A stretch of 64,000 nucleotides of DNA. It comes from Saccharibacillus kuerlensis DSM 22868. GTDB taxonomy: Bacteria > Bacillota > Bacilli > Paenibacillales > Paenibacillaceae. The DNA is taken from positions 62,001-126,000 of the forward strand of contig NZ_KB899277.1 of the NCBI RefSeq assembly GCF_000378145.1, written 5' to 3'. The position numbers and the translations under genes were made by a program. A model generated the notes under the pieces. It searched no databases, was not told the origin of the DNA, and saw only the letters and a program-made list of their open reading frames with translations. Below, piece by piece: positions 27,979 to 37,641 of the stretch (positions within the stretch are counted from its first letter, which is position 1; each line of letters begins with the position of its first letter).

Positions 27979-28875
27979 TCACCGTTTTAATAGTCTGCTT
28001 ACAAAGCCTTTGATCCCCTTCGGTGAATCGGATCGAATCTGCATGGAACGCTGCGTGTATCGGAATGCGAGCTCTTGAATATCTTTTGAAGCCTGGCTGT
28101 TAGGAAAGCGGATCGAGAAAGGCGTTTGCTTTTTGACCGCTTGACTGACATGAGAATCGTCACTGATGTGACCGAGAAGAGGAATATCCAAATGCAAAAA
28201 TTGATCTGCTACAAGTCTAATCTTATCTGCAGTCTGTTGAGCTTCCCGACGATTTGAAGCCCGATTAACAACCAGACGAAAGCGAGCTGTCTCTTCCAAA
28301 TCGTGAACAACCTTGACCAATGCATAAGCGTCGGTAATTGAAGTCGGCTCCGGTGTGGTGACGACAATAGACTCATCAGAAGCGGTAATAAAGCGGATCG
28401 TTTCTTTCGACAACCCAGCTCCGGTATCGAACAGAATATAATCCATATCCTGCGCGACCTCTTCAATCTGATGTGTAAAGTACAGCAGATCTTCTTCAGA
28501 AAGCGAAAACAATTCTGTCAGGCCTGAACCTCCTGCAACAAAAGGCAGCGAATTCGGCCCGACTTGGATAATCTCGCTTATACTCTTTTCTCGCTTTAAC
28601 AGGTGAAACAGGTTATACCGTGAACGGACCCCCATCAAAACGTCGATGTTTGCCATTCCGATATCGGCATCAAAAACAAGCACCTTTTGCCCAAGCTTTT
28701 GCAGCTCCAACGCAAAATTCAAGGTAAAGTTCGACTTGCCGACGCCCCCTTTTCCACTAGTTACGGCGACGACATGGGCCGTTTTCCCCGAAGTTCCGGA
28801 AGAGTCCTGCTGCCTCGATGGATCGGTGCGAAGAGAAGAAATCAGTTCCCTGAGCGCCGCGGCCTGATCAGTCAT
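27979..28875 (-). CDS. flhG: FlhG (YlxH), MinD-like ATPase controlling flagellar number
   Basis: A 298-residue ParA/MinD-family ATPase. The deviant Walker A GKGGVGKSNFTLNFA lies at about 38-52 and the Walker B-like FDADIGMANIDVLMG at about 68-83. A C-terminal amphipathic helix, SPKGIKGFVSRLLKR, is expected to bind membrane. The N-terminus carries a DQAAALREL motif as in FlhG proteins that activate FlhF GTPase. It overlaps flhF by 4 bp (ATGA). It controls flagellar number and placement together with FlhF. Confidence 0.95.
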   Translation of the reverse strand: MTDQAAALRELISSLRTDPSRQQDSSGTSGKTAHVVAVTSGKGGVGKSNFTLNFALELQKLGQKVLVFDADIGMANIDVLMGVRSRYNLFHLLKREKSISEIIQVGPNSLPFVAGGSGLTELFSLSEEDLLYFTHQIEEVAQDMDYILFDTGAGLSKETIRFITASDESIVVTTPEPTSITDAYALVKVVHDLEETARFRLVVNRASNRREAQQTADKIRLVADQFLHLDIPLLGHISDDSHVSQAVKKQTPFSIRFPNSQASKDIQELAFRYTQRSMQIRSDSPKGIKGFVSRLLKR

Positions 28876-30296
28876 AACGTTTGCTCTCCCAGCAGAAGGC
28901 TAGCGAGCAGATCTCCGCCAGGAAGCAGCAGATCATCTGGCACGTTTTGCCCATTCGTGATGTAAGAATACTTGAGCGGATAGCGATGCAGAAGACTGAA
29001 AATACTTCCAAAGCTGCCCGTTTCATCAGCTTTGGTGAAAATAATTTTGTCGAGTCTATACTGGCTGAAATTATCTGTAATCTCAGCCATATCCCTATAT
29101 TTGGAAGTTAGACTCAATACCAGATAAGTTTCGCTGCGTTCGACAGGAGCGATTAACGCTTGCAGCTCCGAAACCAGCAGCTCATTTCTGTAGTTCCGCC
29201 CGGCCGTATCCATCAGAATCAGATCGCAGTTTTCAAGCTTCTGAAAAGCGCGCTGCAAATCTCCCGGCGATTGTACGACTTCAAGCGGAACATTCAAAAT
29301 AGAGGCATACGTTCGAAGCTGCTCGATTGCAGAAATCCGATAGGTATCCGAAGTGATAAAGCCTACCTTTCGCTTATGCTTAAACATTTGCTCGGCAGCC
29401 ATTTTGGCAATCGTCGTTGTTTTCCCTACGCCGGTAGGACCGGCAACATAAACGATCCGAGTTTCTTTTTCAATCCCGCCACCTTCGCGCTCTTTTGCAA
29501 AGGTACGAATTTTCTCTTGAAGTTTGTCAGCAGACGATTCGGAAAACGTTAAATCCGGCTCTTCCCTAACCATTTCCAGCCATTCTTCGACAAGCTCTTC
29601 TTCTACATTTTGTTCCCGCAAGCGTTCAAGCAGCTTTTCCAAATTTTCCGGCAGCGGAGCCAACTCATCTTTACTTTTAGATAACTTGTCGATCATAAGC
29701 CGCATTTGATGCAGCTCTTCGTACAGACGACCCTCCTTATCTTGTACCCGTTCTTCCCGGTGTTCGCGGATGCTGCGCTCTAATTGACGCTGCTGTTCGG
29801 AAAGAGGAGATGAAACGGGTTCTTCATAAAATCCCGGCCTTTGTTCCAAAGAACCTTCAGTCGGAATAATCCCGTTAGTCCAATTATCGGTCGATTGGGC
29901 CTCAGGTTTTATATATAGGTTCTCAAGACCTGATTCTGATGGCGCAGATTTGACGTTTTTTTCGGTTTTGAGCTCGTTTTTTGTCGATTCTGCTGTAGAT
30001 TTCGAAGAATTAGCGGCAGCGCTTGCCCGTTGATAAGCTCCTGCTCCGGCACTTCGCGGAATAGCTGCCGGAGGGGGCACCGAATTTGCTTCCGCAGTAG
30101 GGCGAGCAGGCTCGGGTTCCTTTTTTGTACTCTCCAGAGCAGCCACAACTTCAAGCTTTTTTTTACCAAATAAACCGAATATCCCGCCTACCTTGATTTC
30201 TTTTGTACTTAGAATAACGGCATCCGATCCAAGATCAGTACGAATTTTTTGCATCGCTTCAATCATGGTCTCCACTACGTAACGTTTTACGATCAT
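28872..30296 (-). CDS. flhF: FlhF, SRP-like GTPase for flagellar placement
   Basis: A 474-residue SRP-family GTPase. The B domain begins MIVKRYVVETMIEAMQKIRTDLG. A low-complexity linker covers about 65-180, followed by the N domain, then the G domain with G1 [17 protein letters not shown] (about 286-302), the DTYRISAIEQLRTYA insertion box, DTAGRN and TKADET. It is a partner of FlhG. Its start overlaps flhA and its end overlaps flhG, each by 4 bp. Confidence 0.96.
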   Translation of the reverse strand: MIVKRYVVETMIEAMQKIRTDLGSDAVILSTKEIKVGGIFGLFGKKKLEVVAALESTKKEPEPARPTAEANSVPPPAAIPRSAGAGAYQRASAAANSSKSTAESTKNELKTEKNVKSAPSESGLENLYIKPEAQSTDNWTNGIIPTEGSLEQRPGFYEEPVSSPLSEQQRQLERSIREHREERVQDKEGRLYEELHQMRLMIDKLSKSKDELAPLPENLEKLLERLREQNVEEELVEEWLEMVREEPDLTFSESSADKLQEKIRTFAKEREGGGIEKETRIVYVAGPTGVGKTTTIAKMAAEQMFKHKRKVGFITSDTYRISAIEQLRTYASILNVPLEVVQSPGDLQRAFQKLENCDLILMDTAGRNYRNELLVSELQALIAPVERSETYLVLSLTSKYRDMAEITDNFSQYRLDKIIFTKADETGSFGSIFSLLHRYPLKYSYITNGQNVPDDLLLPGGDLLASLLLGEQTL

Positions 30297-32326
30297 AAGT
30301 TCACCACTCCGACACTTTGAATTTCGACGCTCGGTTCAAGTTCACTGTAGGAGAGCACCGGAATATCCTGCATCGTACGCTCAATAATTTGGCGCATGTA
30401 CATACGTATTGTCGGTGAGGCAAGCAGTATTGGCTGCTGACCCGACTGAATGGAGCGGTTTACCTGCTCGGTCAACCTCTGATAAACGGTCTGCGTCGAT
30501 ACCGGATCAAGCGCAAGGTAGCTTCCCTGTTCCGTTTGCTGAACGCTTTCCGCAATTTTCTTCTCCAAATTTGGACCGACAGTAATGACACGCATGGTTT
30601 CTCCCTGTTGGGTAAACTGCTGAGTAATTTGTCTGGATAGTGCCTGACGCACATATTCGGTTAGAATGTCCGGATCTTTGGTATAAGTTCCGTAATCAGC
30701 CAACGTTTCAAAAATGGTGACCATATCGCGGATAGAGATTTTTTCTTTGAGAAGCTTTGCCAACACTTTTTGAACATCGCCAATTGCCAGGGTCGAAGGA
30801 ATAAGATCATCCACCAGAACCGGATAGTTTTCCTTCAGATTATCAACCAACGCTCTTGTTTCCTGACGGCCAAGCAGTTCATGTGCATGCCGCTTAACCA
30901 GCTCGGTCAAATGTGTTGCGACGACAGAAGGCGGATCTACAACCGTATAACCCGACAATTCTGCCCGCTCCTTGGTTGCTTCGTCAATCCAAAGCGCCGG
31001 AAGGCCAAATGCAGGTTCCATCGTTTCAATGCCGGTAATACTTTCGTCATCAAAGCCTGGACTCATTGCGAGATAATGATTGAGGAGCAGCTCACCCCGA
31101 CCCACAATATTACCTTTGATTTTTATAATATATTCATTGGGTCTGAGCTGGATGTTGTCACGGATCCGAATGACAGGAACGACAAGTCCCAATTCCAATG
31201 CGCACTGCCGGCGGATCATGATAATTCTGTCCAGCAAGTCGCCGCCCTGCTGCATATCAGCTAACGGAATCAAACCATAGCCAAACTCAAATTCAATAGG
31301 ATCCACTTGAAGCAGGCTGATGACACTTTCTGGACTGCGTACTTCTTCGATCTGTTGTTCTTCTTCCTGCATTTCTTCTGAAATTTGCTTTTTCTCCAAA
31401 TTCGTCTGCATGCGGCGCGCCGCAAAGAATAACAGGATCGAAAGCGGCAGCGTCGAGAACCATTCGATTGGCGTCAGGAAACCAAGCAGAGCGATAGCAA
31501 TAGCCACAATGTACAGCAACTTTGGAAAGGAGAAGAGCTGACCTACCACATCGTCCGCCAGATTGCCTTCCGAAGTTGCTCGAGTTACAATCAGGCCGGA
31601 TGCCGTAGAAATCAACAGTGCAGGAATTTGACTGACCAGACCATCCCCAATGGTTAAAATGGAGTAGGTCGACAAAGAGTCTGAAAACTCCATTCCGTGA
31701 ATCGTCATACCGATAATAAAGCCGCCGACCAAGTTAATGATAAGAAGAATAATACTGGCGATTGCATCGCCTTTGACGAATTTACTTGCACCGTCCATTG
31801 CGCCGTAGAAGTCCGCTTCGCGCTCGATTTTGGAACGTCTTTCCCGCGCCTGCTGTTCATTAATCAGGCCGGCGTTCAGATCGGCGTCGATGCTCATCTG
31901 TTTACCGGGCATCGCGTCGAGCGTAAAGCGCGCCCCTACTTCGGCTACGCGTTCCGAACCTTTTACAATAACGATAAACTGAACGGCAATCAGAATGAGG
32001 AAAACGATAAAGCCAATCGCAATTTCGCCGCCCGCAACAAATTCACCGAACGTTCTTACTACCGATCCGGCATCCGCCTGTCCCAAAATCAATTTTGTCG
32101 TCGAAATATTTAGCGACAAACGGAACAATGTCGTGATCAGAAGCAGCGCCGGGAAAATTGAAAATTGCAGTGCTTCTTTGGTGCTCATAGCGAGCAGCAT
32201 GATCAGCATTGCGACCGCAATATTGATGACGATCAGGACGTCAAGCAGCCAGGTAGGAATCGGCAGGATCATCATCATGACGATTCCCAACACTCCGGCA
32301 AGAATTACTATGTCCGTTTTCTTCAT
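30293..32326 (-). CDS. flhA: FlhA, flagellar type III export gate protein
   Basis: A 677-residue inner-membrane protein. Eight hydrophobic segments occupy the first 310 residues, with the conserved FHIPEP-family cytoplasmic loop (EVGARFTLDAMPGKQMSIDADLNAGLI, with ARERRSKIEREADFYGAMDGASKFVKGDAIA) between them. A large C-terminal cytosolic domain docks export chaperones. It transduces proton motive force for export of rod, hook and filament proteins. It follows flhB by 23 nt. Confidence 0.98.
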   Translation of the reverse strand: MKKTDIVILAGVLGIVMMMILPIPTWLLDVLIVINIAVAMLIMLLAMSTKEALQFSIFPALLLITTLFRLSLNISTTKLILGQADAGSVVRTFGEFVAGGEIAIGFIVFLILIAVQFIVIVKGSERVAEVGARFTLDAMPGKQMSIDADLNAGLINEQQARERRSKIEREADFYGAMDGASKFVKGDAIASIILLIINLVGGFIIGMTIHGMEFSDSLSTYSILTIGDGLVSQIPALLISTASGLIVTRATSEGNLADDVVGQLFSFPKLLYIVAIAIALLGFLTPIEWFSTLPLSILLFFAARRMQTNLEKKQISEEMQEEEQQIEEVRSPESVISLLQVDPIEFEFGYGLIPLADMQQGGDLLDRIIMIRRQCALELGLVVPVIRIRDNIQLRPNEYIIKIKGNIVGRGELLLNHYLAMSPGFDDESITGIETMEPAFGLPALWIDEATKERAELSGYTVVDPPSVVATHLTELVKRHAHELLGRQETRALVDNLKENYPVLVDDLIPSTLAIGDVQKVLAKLLKEKISIRDMVTIFETLADYGTYTKDPDILTEYVRQALSRQITQQFTQQGETMRVITVGPNLEKKIAESVQQTEQGSYLALDPVSTQTVYQRLTEQVNRSIQSGQQPILLASPTIRMYMRQIIERTMQDIPVLSYSELEPSVEIQSVGVVNL

Positions 32327-32349
32327 ATCTTTTCTCCTTCCGGGCTCGA

Positions 32350-33438
32350 TTACTTCACTTTACCTTTTAACCTATATACGTAAGCCAACACTTCGGCCAC
32401 TGCCTGAAATAGATCGGCAGGAACATTATCTCCAATTTCGGCCTGAGCAAACAGTGCACGTGCCAGCGGCTTATTTTCCATAATCATAACGCCATTTTCC
32501 TTGGCAACTTCCCTGATACGCAGCGCAACAAAATCTTTGCCTTTCGCTACAACTTCCGGAGCCTGCATTTGGTTTCCATCATATTTGAGCGCTACCGCGT
32601 AATGCGTTGGGTTCGTAATAATGACATCAGCGGTTGGTACGTCCTGCATCATCCGCTGCATCGCCATCCTGCGCTGTCGTTCGCGGATTTTGCCTTTGAT
32701 CAACGGATCGCCTTCCGCTTTTTTATACTCGTCTTTAATGTCCTGCTTGGACATTCGAATTCCTTTTTCAAATTCGTATTTTTGATACATAAAATCGAAT
32801 ACTCCGAGGATCAACAGTGCAGATCCAATCTTAATTCCGAGCAGAATTGTAACCGAAGCCGCAAAATCAAGCGTATCTTCAAGAGACATTGCGTGCATTT
32901 TCGAAATGGTGGTAATTTCACCTCGCAAGGTAGTATATACCAGCACTCCAATAATGGTCATTTTAAGCAGCGATTTTAGCATCTCGACAATTGATCGCAT
33001 GGAGAAAATATTTTTAAAACCTTTAATCGGATCCATCTTGCTGAATCTCATTTTGAGCCCTTCTCCTGTGAACAAGAGACCATACTGCGCAAAACTGGCG
33101 ATAATGGCGATCAAAACGGCAGCGATAAAGATCGGAGCAAGAAGTTTGAAAATTTCAAGCATATACTGCATCATCATGATCATCACATTGTCAATCGTAA
33201 TGTCCATATTCATCCTGTTGCTGAACGTATCGGTAAACAGGTGAGTGATGACCGTCCGGAAATTGCTGCCGAAAATCATCAAAATAGCAATTGCCGTAAT
33301 TAAGACTGCTGCCGCCGGAAGTTCCTGACTTTTCGCAACTTGACCTTTTTTGCGACTTTCTTCCCGTTTTTTCGGCGTCGCTTTTTCTGTCTTTTCTCCG
33401 GCAAACATCTGGAGGTCAAGTGTATGCCTAAGCTTCAA
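32350..33438 (-). CDS. flhB: FlhB, export gate and substrate-specificity switch
   Basis: A 362-residue export protein. Four hydrophobic segments are followed by the cytoplasmic domain holding the autocleavage motif NPTH (about residues 276-279) in VIITNPTHYAVALKYD. The start was set at TTG 33438 (MKLRHTLDLQMFAGEKTEK): AGGTGG lies 8 nt upstream, it gives the usual family length, and it avoids the 32-nt overlap into fliR that an ATG 57 nt further up would need. A second, truncated FlhB-C-like gene occurs at 63346-63651. Confidence 0.96.
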   Translation of the reverse strand: MKLRHTLDLQMFAGEKTEKATPKKREESRKKGQVAKSQELPAAAVLITAIAILMIFGSNFRTVITHLFTDTFSNRMNMDITIDNVMIMMMQYMLEIFKLLAPIFIAAVLIAIIASFAQYGLLFTGEGLKMRFSKMDPIKGFKNIFSMRSIVEMLKSLLKMTIIGVLVYTTLRGEITTISKMHAMSLEDTLDFAASVTILLGIKIGSALLILGVFDFMYQKYEFEKGIRMSKQDIKDEYKKAEGDPLIKGKIRERQRRMAMQRMMQDVPTADVIITNPTHYAVALKYDGNQMQAPEVVAKGKDFVALRIREVAKENGVMIMENKPLARALFAQAEIGDNVPADLFQAVAEVLAYVYRLKGKVK

Positions 33439-33463
33439 GCTTCCTGCCACCTCTCGCTGTCCG

Positions 33464-34267
33464 TCATGGATCGCCCGCTCCGGGCCTTTCCCCAACCGTG
33501 CCCAATAGTTCTTCCATGGATCGGGCCATAAGTGAAAATAAATGATCGAAAATATAAGTCAGACTTGGCATTAACAATAAAAGCAGCGTAAGCCCGACAA
33601 GAATTTTAATAGGAATACCGATAACAAATATATTGAACTGCGGAGCCGTTTTCGCCAGGAAGCCTAGACCTACGTCTGTTAAAAATAAAGCTACGACAAT
33701 AGGAGCGGCCATCTGGAACGCTACCACCATCACCATTCCAAGTACCTTAAGAAAAAACTCGGATACACTGCCATCATAAATTCTGACAAATAATTCGTTA
33801 TCCAGCGGAACCCAGTTATAACTGTATACAATTGCATCGAGCAGCCTATGATGACCGTTCATCGATAAAAAAATTAACATTGCGATCATATACTTGAATT
33901 GACCTGTTAACGGCGTAACCGCTCCTGTCGTCGGATCAAACACGCTTGCCATACCGAAACCCATTTGGATATCAAGTACCGCGCCTGCCAGCTGAATGGC
34001 AATCAGAAACATGTAAGCGACAAATCCGAGCAGTAAACCCATCAAAATTTCTCGTACAACCAATAAAATGTAGCCTTCGTCAAATGCCGCTTCTTGATTA
34101 GTCCCATAACTGAGGTAAATCAGAATCGCCACTATGGTCCCCAAACCGATTTTGAACCGGTTCGGTACGTTTCGAGAAGAGATTAAAGGTGCTACTACGA
34201 AAAAGGACGTTACCCGACAAAAGATAAGTAAAAATACCGGAAAAGCTTGCATCACATTAATCATCAT
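33464..34267 (-). CDS. fliR: FliR, flagellar export gate protein
   Basis: A 267-residue polytopic membrane protein of the FliPQR export channel. Six hydrophobic stretches are visible. Conserved segments include FCRVTSFFVVAPLISSRNVPNRFKIGL, GFGMASVFDPTTGAVTPLTGQF and PIVVALFLTDVGLGFLAKTAPQFNIFVIGIPIK, the last spanning about 187-220. The start has two tandem ATGs. It sits 9 nt after fliQ. Confidence 0.97.
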   Translation of the reverse strand: MMINVMQAFPVFLLIFCRVTSFFVVAPLISSRNVPNRFKIGLGTIVAILIYLSYGTNQEAAFDEGYILLVVREILMGLLLGFVAYMFLIAIQLAGAVLDIQMGFGMASVFDPTTGAVTPLTGQFKYMIAMLIFLSMNGHHRLLDAIVYSYNWVPLDNELFVRIYDGSVSEFFLKVLGMVMVVAFQMAAPIVVALFLTDVGLGFLAKTAPQFNIFVIGIPIKILVGLTLLLLLMPSLTYIFDHLFSLMARSMEELLGTVGERPGAGDP

Positions 34268-34276
34268 GAACCAGCC

Positions 34277-34546
34277 TTACCCAATATACAAATGCAGGTT
34301 ATTTAAAATGTTGTACGTAAAGTCCACCAGCGTATTAAGAATCCACGGACCGAAGATCAAAACCGATAGCATGACGGCTACAATCTTCGGTACGAAGGCG
34401 AGCGTCTGCTCTTGGATTTGCGTCGTTGCCTGAAATACACTGACAATCAAGCCAACTAGAAGCCCCAGAGTAAGCATTGGGGCACTGGCTTTCAACACAA
34501 CGTACACGGCTTCGCCTGCAAGACCGATAATGAAATTTGAATCCAT
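34277..34546 (-). CDS. fliQ: FliQ, flagellar export gate protein
   Basis: An 89-residue protein with two membrane hairpin helices (about 13-36 and 52-75) that wraps the FliP ring in the export channel. The family core LGLLVGLIVSVFQATTQIQEQTLAFVPKI lies at about 26-54. GGGAGGGAAACGAC precedes the ATG. fliP, fliQ and fliR are contiguous as usual. Confidence 0.97.
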   Translation of the reverse strand: MDSNFIIGLAGEAVYVVLKASAPMLTLGLLVGLIVSVFQATTQIQEQTLAFVPKIVAVMLSVLIFGPWILNTLVDFTYNILNNLHLYIG

Positions 34547-34583
34547 GTCGTTTCCCTCCCGAATTCATCCGATCTTCAGCGCC

Positions 34584-35357
34584 TCAGCCGGTATCAAAGC
34601 TGAGAAGCAGCGACTTGACGACCAGATACCAACCATCCACAAGCACGAACAGCAAAATCTTGAACGGCAGCGAAATGACGGTCGGCGGAAGCATCATCAT
34701 CCCCATCGCCATAAGCGTACTCGATACGACAATATCGATTACAAGAAAAGGAATATAGATCATAAAACCCATTTGAAAAGCAGTCTTCATCTCGCTTATA
34801 GCGTAAGCCGGAACCAGAACTGTCAAAGGAATATCTTCAAAGCTTTCAGGCTGTTCCGCTCCGGTATAGTCCATGAAAAGCAGCAGGTCCTTTTCCCGGG
34901 TATGCTTGAACATAAACTCTTTCATTGGCACGGCCGCTTCATCCAAGGCCTCCATCTGTGTCAATTCTCCACGAACATAAGGCTGTAATGCTGTATCGTT
35001 AATTGCTGACAACGTAGGAGACATAATAAAAAGCGTTAAAAAAAGTGCCAGTCCCACGAGCACCTGATTCGGCGGCATTTGCTGCGTACCGAGCGACGTT
35101 CTGACGAAACTGAGCACAATGACAATACGGGTAAAGCTTGTCATCAGAACCAGCAAAGCCGGCGCAATACTAATGACAGTAATTAATAGCAGAACTGATA
35201 ACGTACTTGTTGCTGGAGCTCCTTCTGAATCGCCGCCTATCTGAAGATCGATATTTGGGATCGGGTTCTCCGTGCCGGTCGCATGCGCGGACGGCAAAAC
35301 ATGAATAAAAACAAATACAATCAACAGTACAAACGTAATCGTTAACTTTTTTTTCAT
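34584..35357 (-). CDS. fliP: FliP, flagellar export gate protein
   Basis: A 257-residue membrane protein with a signal-like N-terminus (KKKLTITFVLLIVFVFIHVL). Its four-helix family core includes MTSFTRIVIVLSFVRTSLGTQQMPPNQVLVGLALFLT (about 78-114) and ISEMKTAFQMGFMIYIPFLVIDIVV (about 183-208). It forms the pentameric pore of the export gate. It overlaps fliO by 4 bp. Confidence 0.98.
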   Translation of the reverse strand: MKKKLTITFVLLIVFVFIHVLPSAHATGTENPIPNIDLQIGGDSEGAPATSTLSVLLLITVISIAPALLVLMTSFTRIVIVLSFVRTSLGTQQMPPNQVLVGLALFLTLFIMSPTLSAINDTALQPYVRGELTQMEALDEAAVPMKEFMFKHTREKDLLLFMDYTGAEQPESFEDIPLTVLVPAYAISEMKTAFQMGFMIYIPFLVIDIVVSSTLMAMGMMMLPPTVISLPFKILLFVLVDGWYLVVKSLLLSFDTG

Positions 35358-35902
35358 GGTTCCCTCGATCGGTCAGCAGATTCATCTTTTTTCAACAGAT
35401 CGTCGACCTTGCGACGGCGATCCGATGCTTCCTTCAGCCGATTTTCAAACAGCTGCTGGAACGAAGACGACTCAAGCTCTTCCGCTTCGGCGGGAGTGCT
35501 TGTTCCGCTTCGGAATCTGGATGTAAGTTTCTCCGCCCAGGCGGGCAAAGCAATATTGGGCCCGGCAGTTTCCTGCTCAAGTGCCGCAATAAGCTCCTCC
35601 ACTTCCTCTGCTCCGGAAATTTTGTCGATTAACGAGATATTCTCGCCGACGCCGATCAAATAAATGCTGCCGCCGATTTCGACAATTTGCAGCGATTTAT
35701 TTTGGCCGAGGCCGACTCCACCAAGTGTACGGACAGAGCGGCCACCGAACCAGCCCCGGTTTTTTTTGCCCAAGTAGCGGATCAAAAAAACGATAAGGGC
35801 AACTATCGCAATCAAGACGAAGATTACCCATACCAGATAGGAATACACGCCGGTATCCGCCGTAAAGTTCGGCCGCTCTTCGTTCAATAAAAACATAGGC
35901 AA
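35354..35902 (-). CDS. fliO: FliO (FliZ), export gate assembly protein
   Basis: A 182-residue single-pass membrane protein. One hydrophobic helix (about 23-43) is followed by LGKKNRGWFGGRSVRTLGGVGLGQNKSLQIVEIGGSIYLIGVGENISLI, a FliO beta domain at about 45-95, then a charged tail. It assists FliP assembly. It is called FliZ in B. subtilis. It lies 10 nt after cheY and overlaps fliP. Confidence 0.92.
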   Translation of the reverse strand: MPMFLLNEERPNFTADTGVYSYLVWVIFVLIAIVALIVFLIRYLGKKNRGWFGGRSVRTLGGVGLGQNKSLQIVEIGGSIYLIGVGENISLIDKISGAEEVEELIAALEQETAGPNIALPAWAEKLTSRFRSGTSTPAEAEELESSSFQQLFENRLKEASDRRRKVDDLLKKDESADRSREP

Positions 35903-35912
35903 AGTTCCCGTC

Positions 35913-36278
35913 TTACGCGCCGAGCGTCTTGTTGATCGCTTCGATAACTCGGTCGGATTGGAACGGTTTTACGATAAAGTCTTTGGCACCTGCTTGGATT
36001 GCATCGATAACCATGGCCTGCTGCCCCATTGCCGAACACATAATGACTTTCGCTCCAGCATCAAGTTTTTTAATTTCTTTCAAAGCAGCGATTCCATCCA
36101 TTTCAGGCATTGTGATGTCCATTGTAATTAGATCTGGTTTAAGTTCTTTGAATTTCTCTACCGCTTGTGAGCCATCTTGTGCCTCGCCCACAACCTCGAA
36201 TCCATTTTTTGTAAGAATATCTCTGATCATCATGCGCATGAAAGCTGCATCGTCCACAATAAGAATACGGTTTGCCAT
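35913..36278 (-). CDS. cheY: Chemotaxis response regulator CheY
   Basis: A 121-residue single receiver domain. Asp9/Asp10 (VDD), the phospho-acceptor D54 in LITMDITMPEM, the Thr/Ser switch position (MCSAMG) and Lys104 (IVKPF) are present. CheY-P binds FliM and FliY at the switch, and in the B. subtilis scheme it promotes counter-clockwise rotation. It is located between fliY and fliO. Confidence 0.97.
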   Translation of the reverse strand: MANRILIVDDAAFMRMMIRDILTKNGFEVVGEAQDGSQAVEKFKELKPDLITMDITMPEMDGIAALKEIKKLDAGAKVIMCSAMGQQAMVIDAIQAGAKDFIVKPFQSDRVIEAINKTLGA

Positions 36279-36306
36279 TGATTAAAAATCCTCCCTGTTG
36301 ATTGCG

Positions 36307-37641
36307 TTATTGTAAGTTTTGAATCCGGTCCCACTGGCTGACAATATCTGTGACACGAACACCAAAGTTTTCGTCGATGACAACGACTTCACCTTTGGCG
36401 ATCAGCTTGTTGTTGACCAGAATATCGACCGGTTCGCCCGCCAGCTTGTCGAGCTCAACGATAGATCCCTGGGACAATTCCAGAATATCTTTAATCTGCT
36501 TTCGGGTCCTTCCTAATTCTACGGTGACTTTGAGGGGAATGTCCATCAATAATCCCAAATTATTTTCATCCGCCTGACCGTAACCGCCGTTCTGAAGGTT
36601 GCCGAATTGAACCGGCTGGACGTTTACGTTGCGGCCAGGAGCATTCCCGTAATGATTCGGCTGCTGCTGCGGAGGCATTTGCCCGTATCCTGGATAAGGC
36701 ATACCATACTCTGGTTGGGCTCCTGGTGCCCCATAACCCGGATATGGAGCTTGCGGCGGCTGTCCCGGCATTCCGTAAGGCGGCATGCCGTAAGGTGGCA
36801 TTCCCTGCCCCTGCTGCGGTGAAGCTGCATAAGGGTCTTGATAAGGAGCCTGCTGAGCCGGCGGCTGCATTTGCGGTTCGGCTGCAGACTGCGAAGGAGC
36901 GGAAGCCTGAGGCTGCTGCGGAGCTGGTGTCTCCGGTTCCGCTTCATCTCCTGATCCTCCAAGAAGCATTCCAACCATACTTTTAGCAAAGTCAATAGTA
37001 ATTAACTGCATGATCGTCGAATCGATCAGATCACCGATCAGAAGCCGGAAAGAAACTTTAACTAACGTTTCTTCAGCCGGAAGGTTACTGACTCCGTCTC
37101 CGTTGCTAACGTCCAAAATATCGATAGCCGGCGGTGATATGTTGACAAAGCGGTTGAAAATGGTGGACATGGACGTCGCGGAGGAGCCCATCATTTGGTT
37201 CATAGCTTCCTGCACGGCGCTGATATGGATTTCATTCAGCTCTTCATCCTGCGGATCTCCCTCTCCGCCAAGCATAAGATCGGCGATGATTTGGGCATCT
37301 CTTTGCTTGATTACAAGAGAATTAATACCCTGGAATCCGTCAACATAATTGACGTGCACCGCAACATGCGGCTTTGGAAATTCGGATTCAAACTTGCTTC
37401 TTGTAATAACCGATACTTTTGGTGTCGTAATATCCACTTTTCTGCCTAAGAGAGTAGACAATGCGGTAGCCGCACTCCCAAAAGTGATATTCCCGATCTC
37501 ACCCAGCGCGTCCTGTTCCAGAGAAGTCAGAAAATCCTCAACGGTCTGTTCGGCACCTGAAGGAACGTCTGCATCGTCAGATCCAGACTGCTGCAGCAAT
37601 GCGTCAATCTCTTCCTGGGACAAATAATCTTTACTCGTCAA
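36307..37641 (-). CDS. fliY: FliY, switch protein and CheY-P phosphatase
   Basis: A 444-residue C-ring protein. The N-terminal CheY-binding peptide is YLSQEEIDALLQQ (about 6-18). A CheC-type domain has both active-site repeats, LGEIGNITFGSAATAL and VQEAMNQMMGSSATSM. A Pro/Gly/Tyr/Gln-rich linker with PYGMPPYGMP-type repeats covers about 232-360. A C-terminal FliN domain ends QWDRIQNLQ. It is longer than B. subtilis FliY (378 residues) because of the linker. Translation probably starts at TTG 37641, with AAGGAG 9 nt upstream inside fliM; the overlap is 11 bp. Confidence 0.95.
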   Translation of the reverse strand: MTSKDYLSQEEIDALLQQSGSDDADVPSGAEQTVEDFLTSLEQDALGEIGNITFGSAATALSTLLGRKVDITTPKVSVITRSKFESEFPKPHVAVHVNYVDGFQGINSLVIKQRDAQIIADLMLGGEGDPQDEELNEIHISAVQEAMNQMMGSSATSMSTIFNRFVNISPPAIDILDVSNGDGVSNLPAEETLVKVSFRLLIGDLIDSTIMQLITIDFAKSMVGMLLGGSGDEAEPETPAPQQPQASAPSQSAAEPQMQPPAQQAPYQDPYAASPQQGQGMPPYGMPPYGMPGQPPQAPYPGYGAPGAQPEYGMPYPGYGQMPPQQQPNHYGNAPGRNVNVQPVQFGNLQNGGYGQADENNLGLLMDIPLKVTVELGRTRKQIKDILELSQGSIVELDKLAGEPVDILVNNKLIAKGEVVVIDENFGVRVTDIVSQWDRIQNLQ

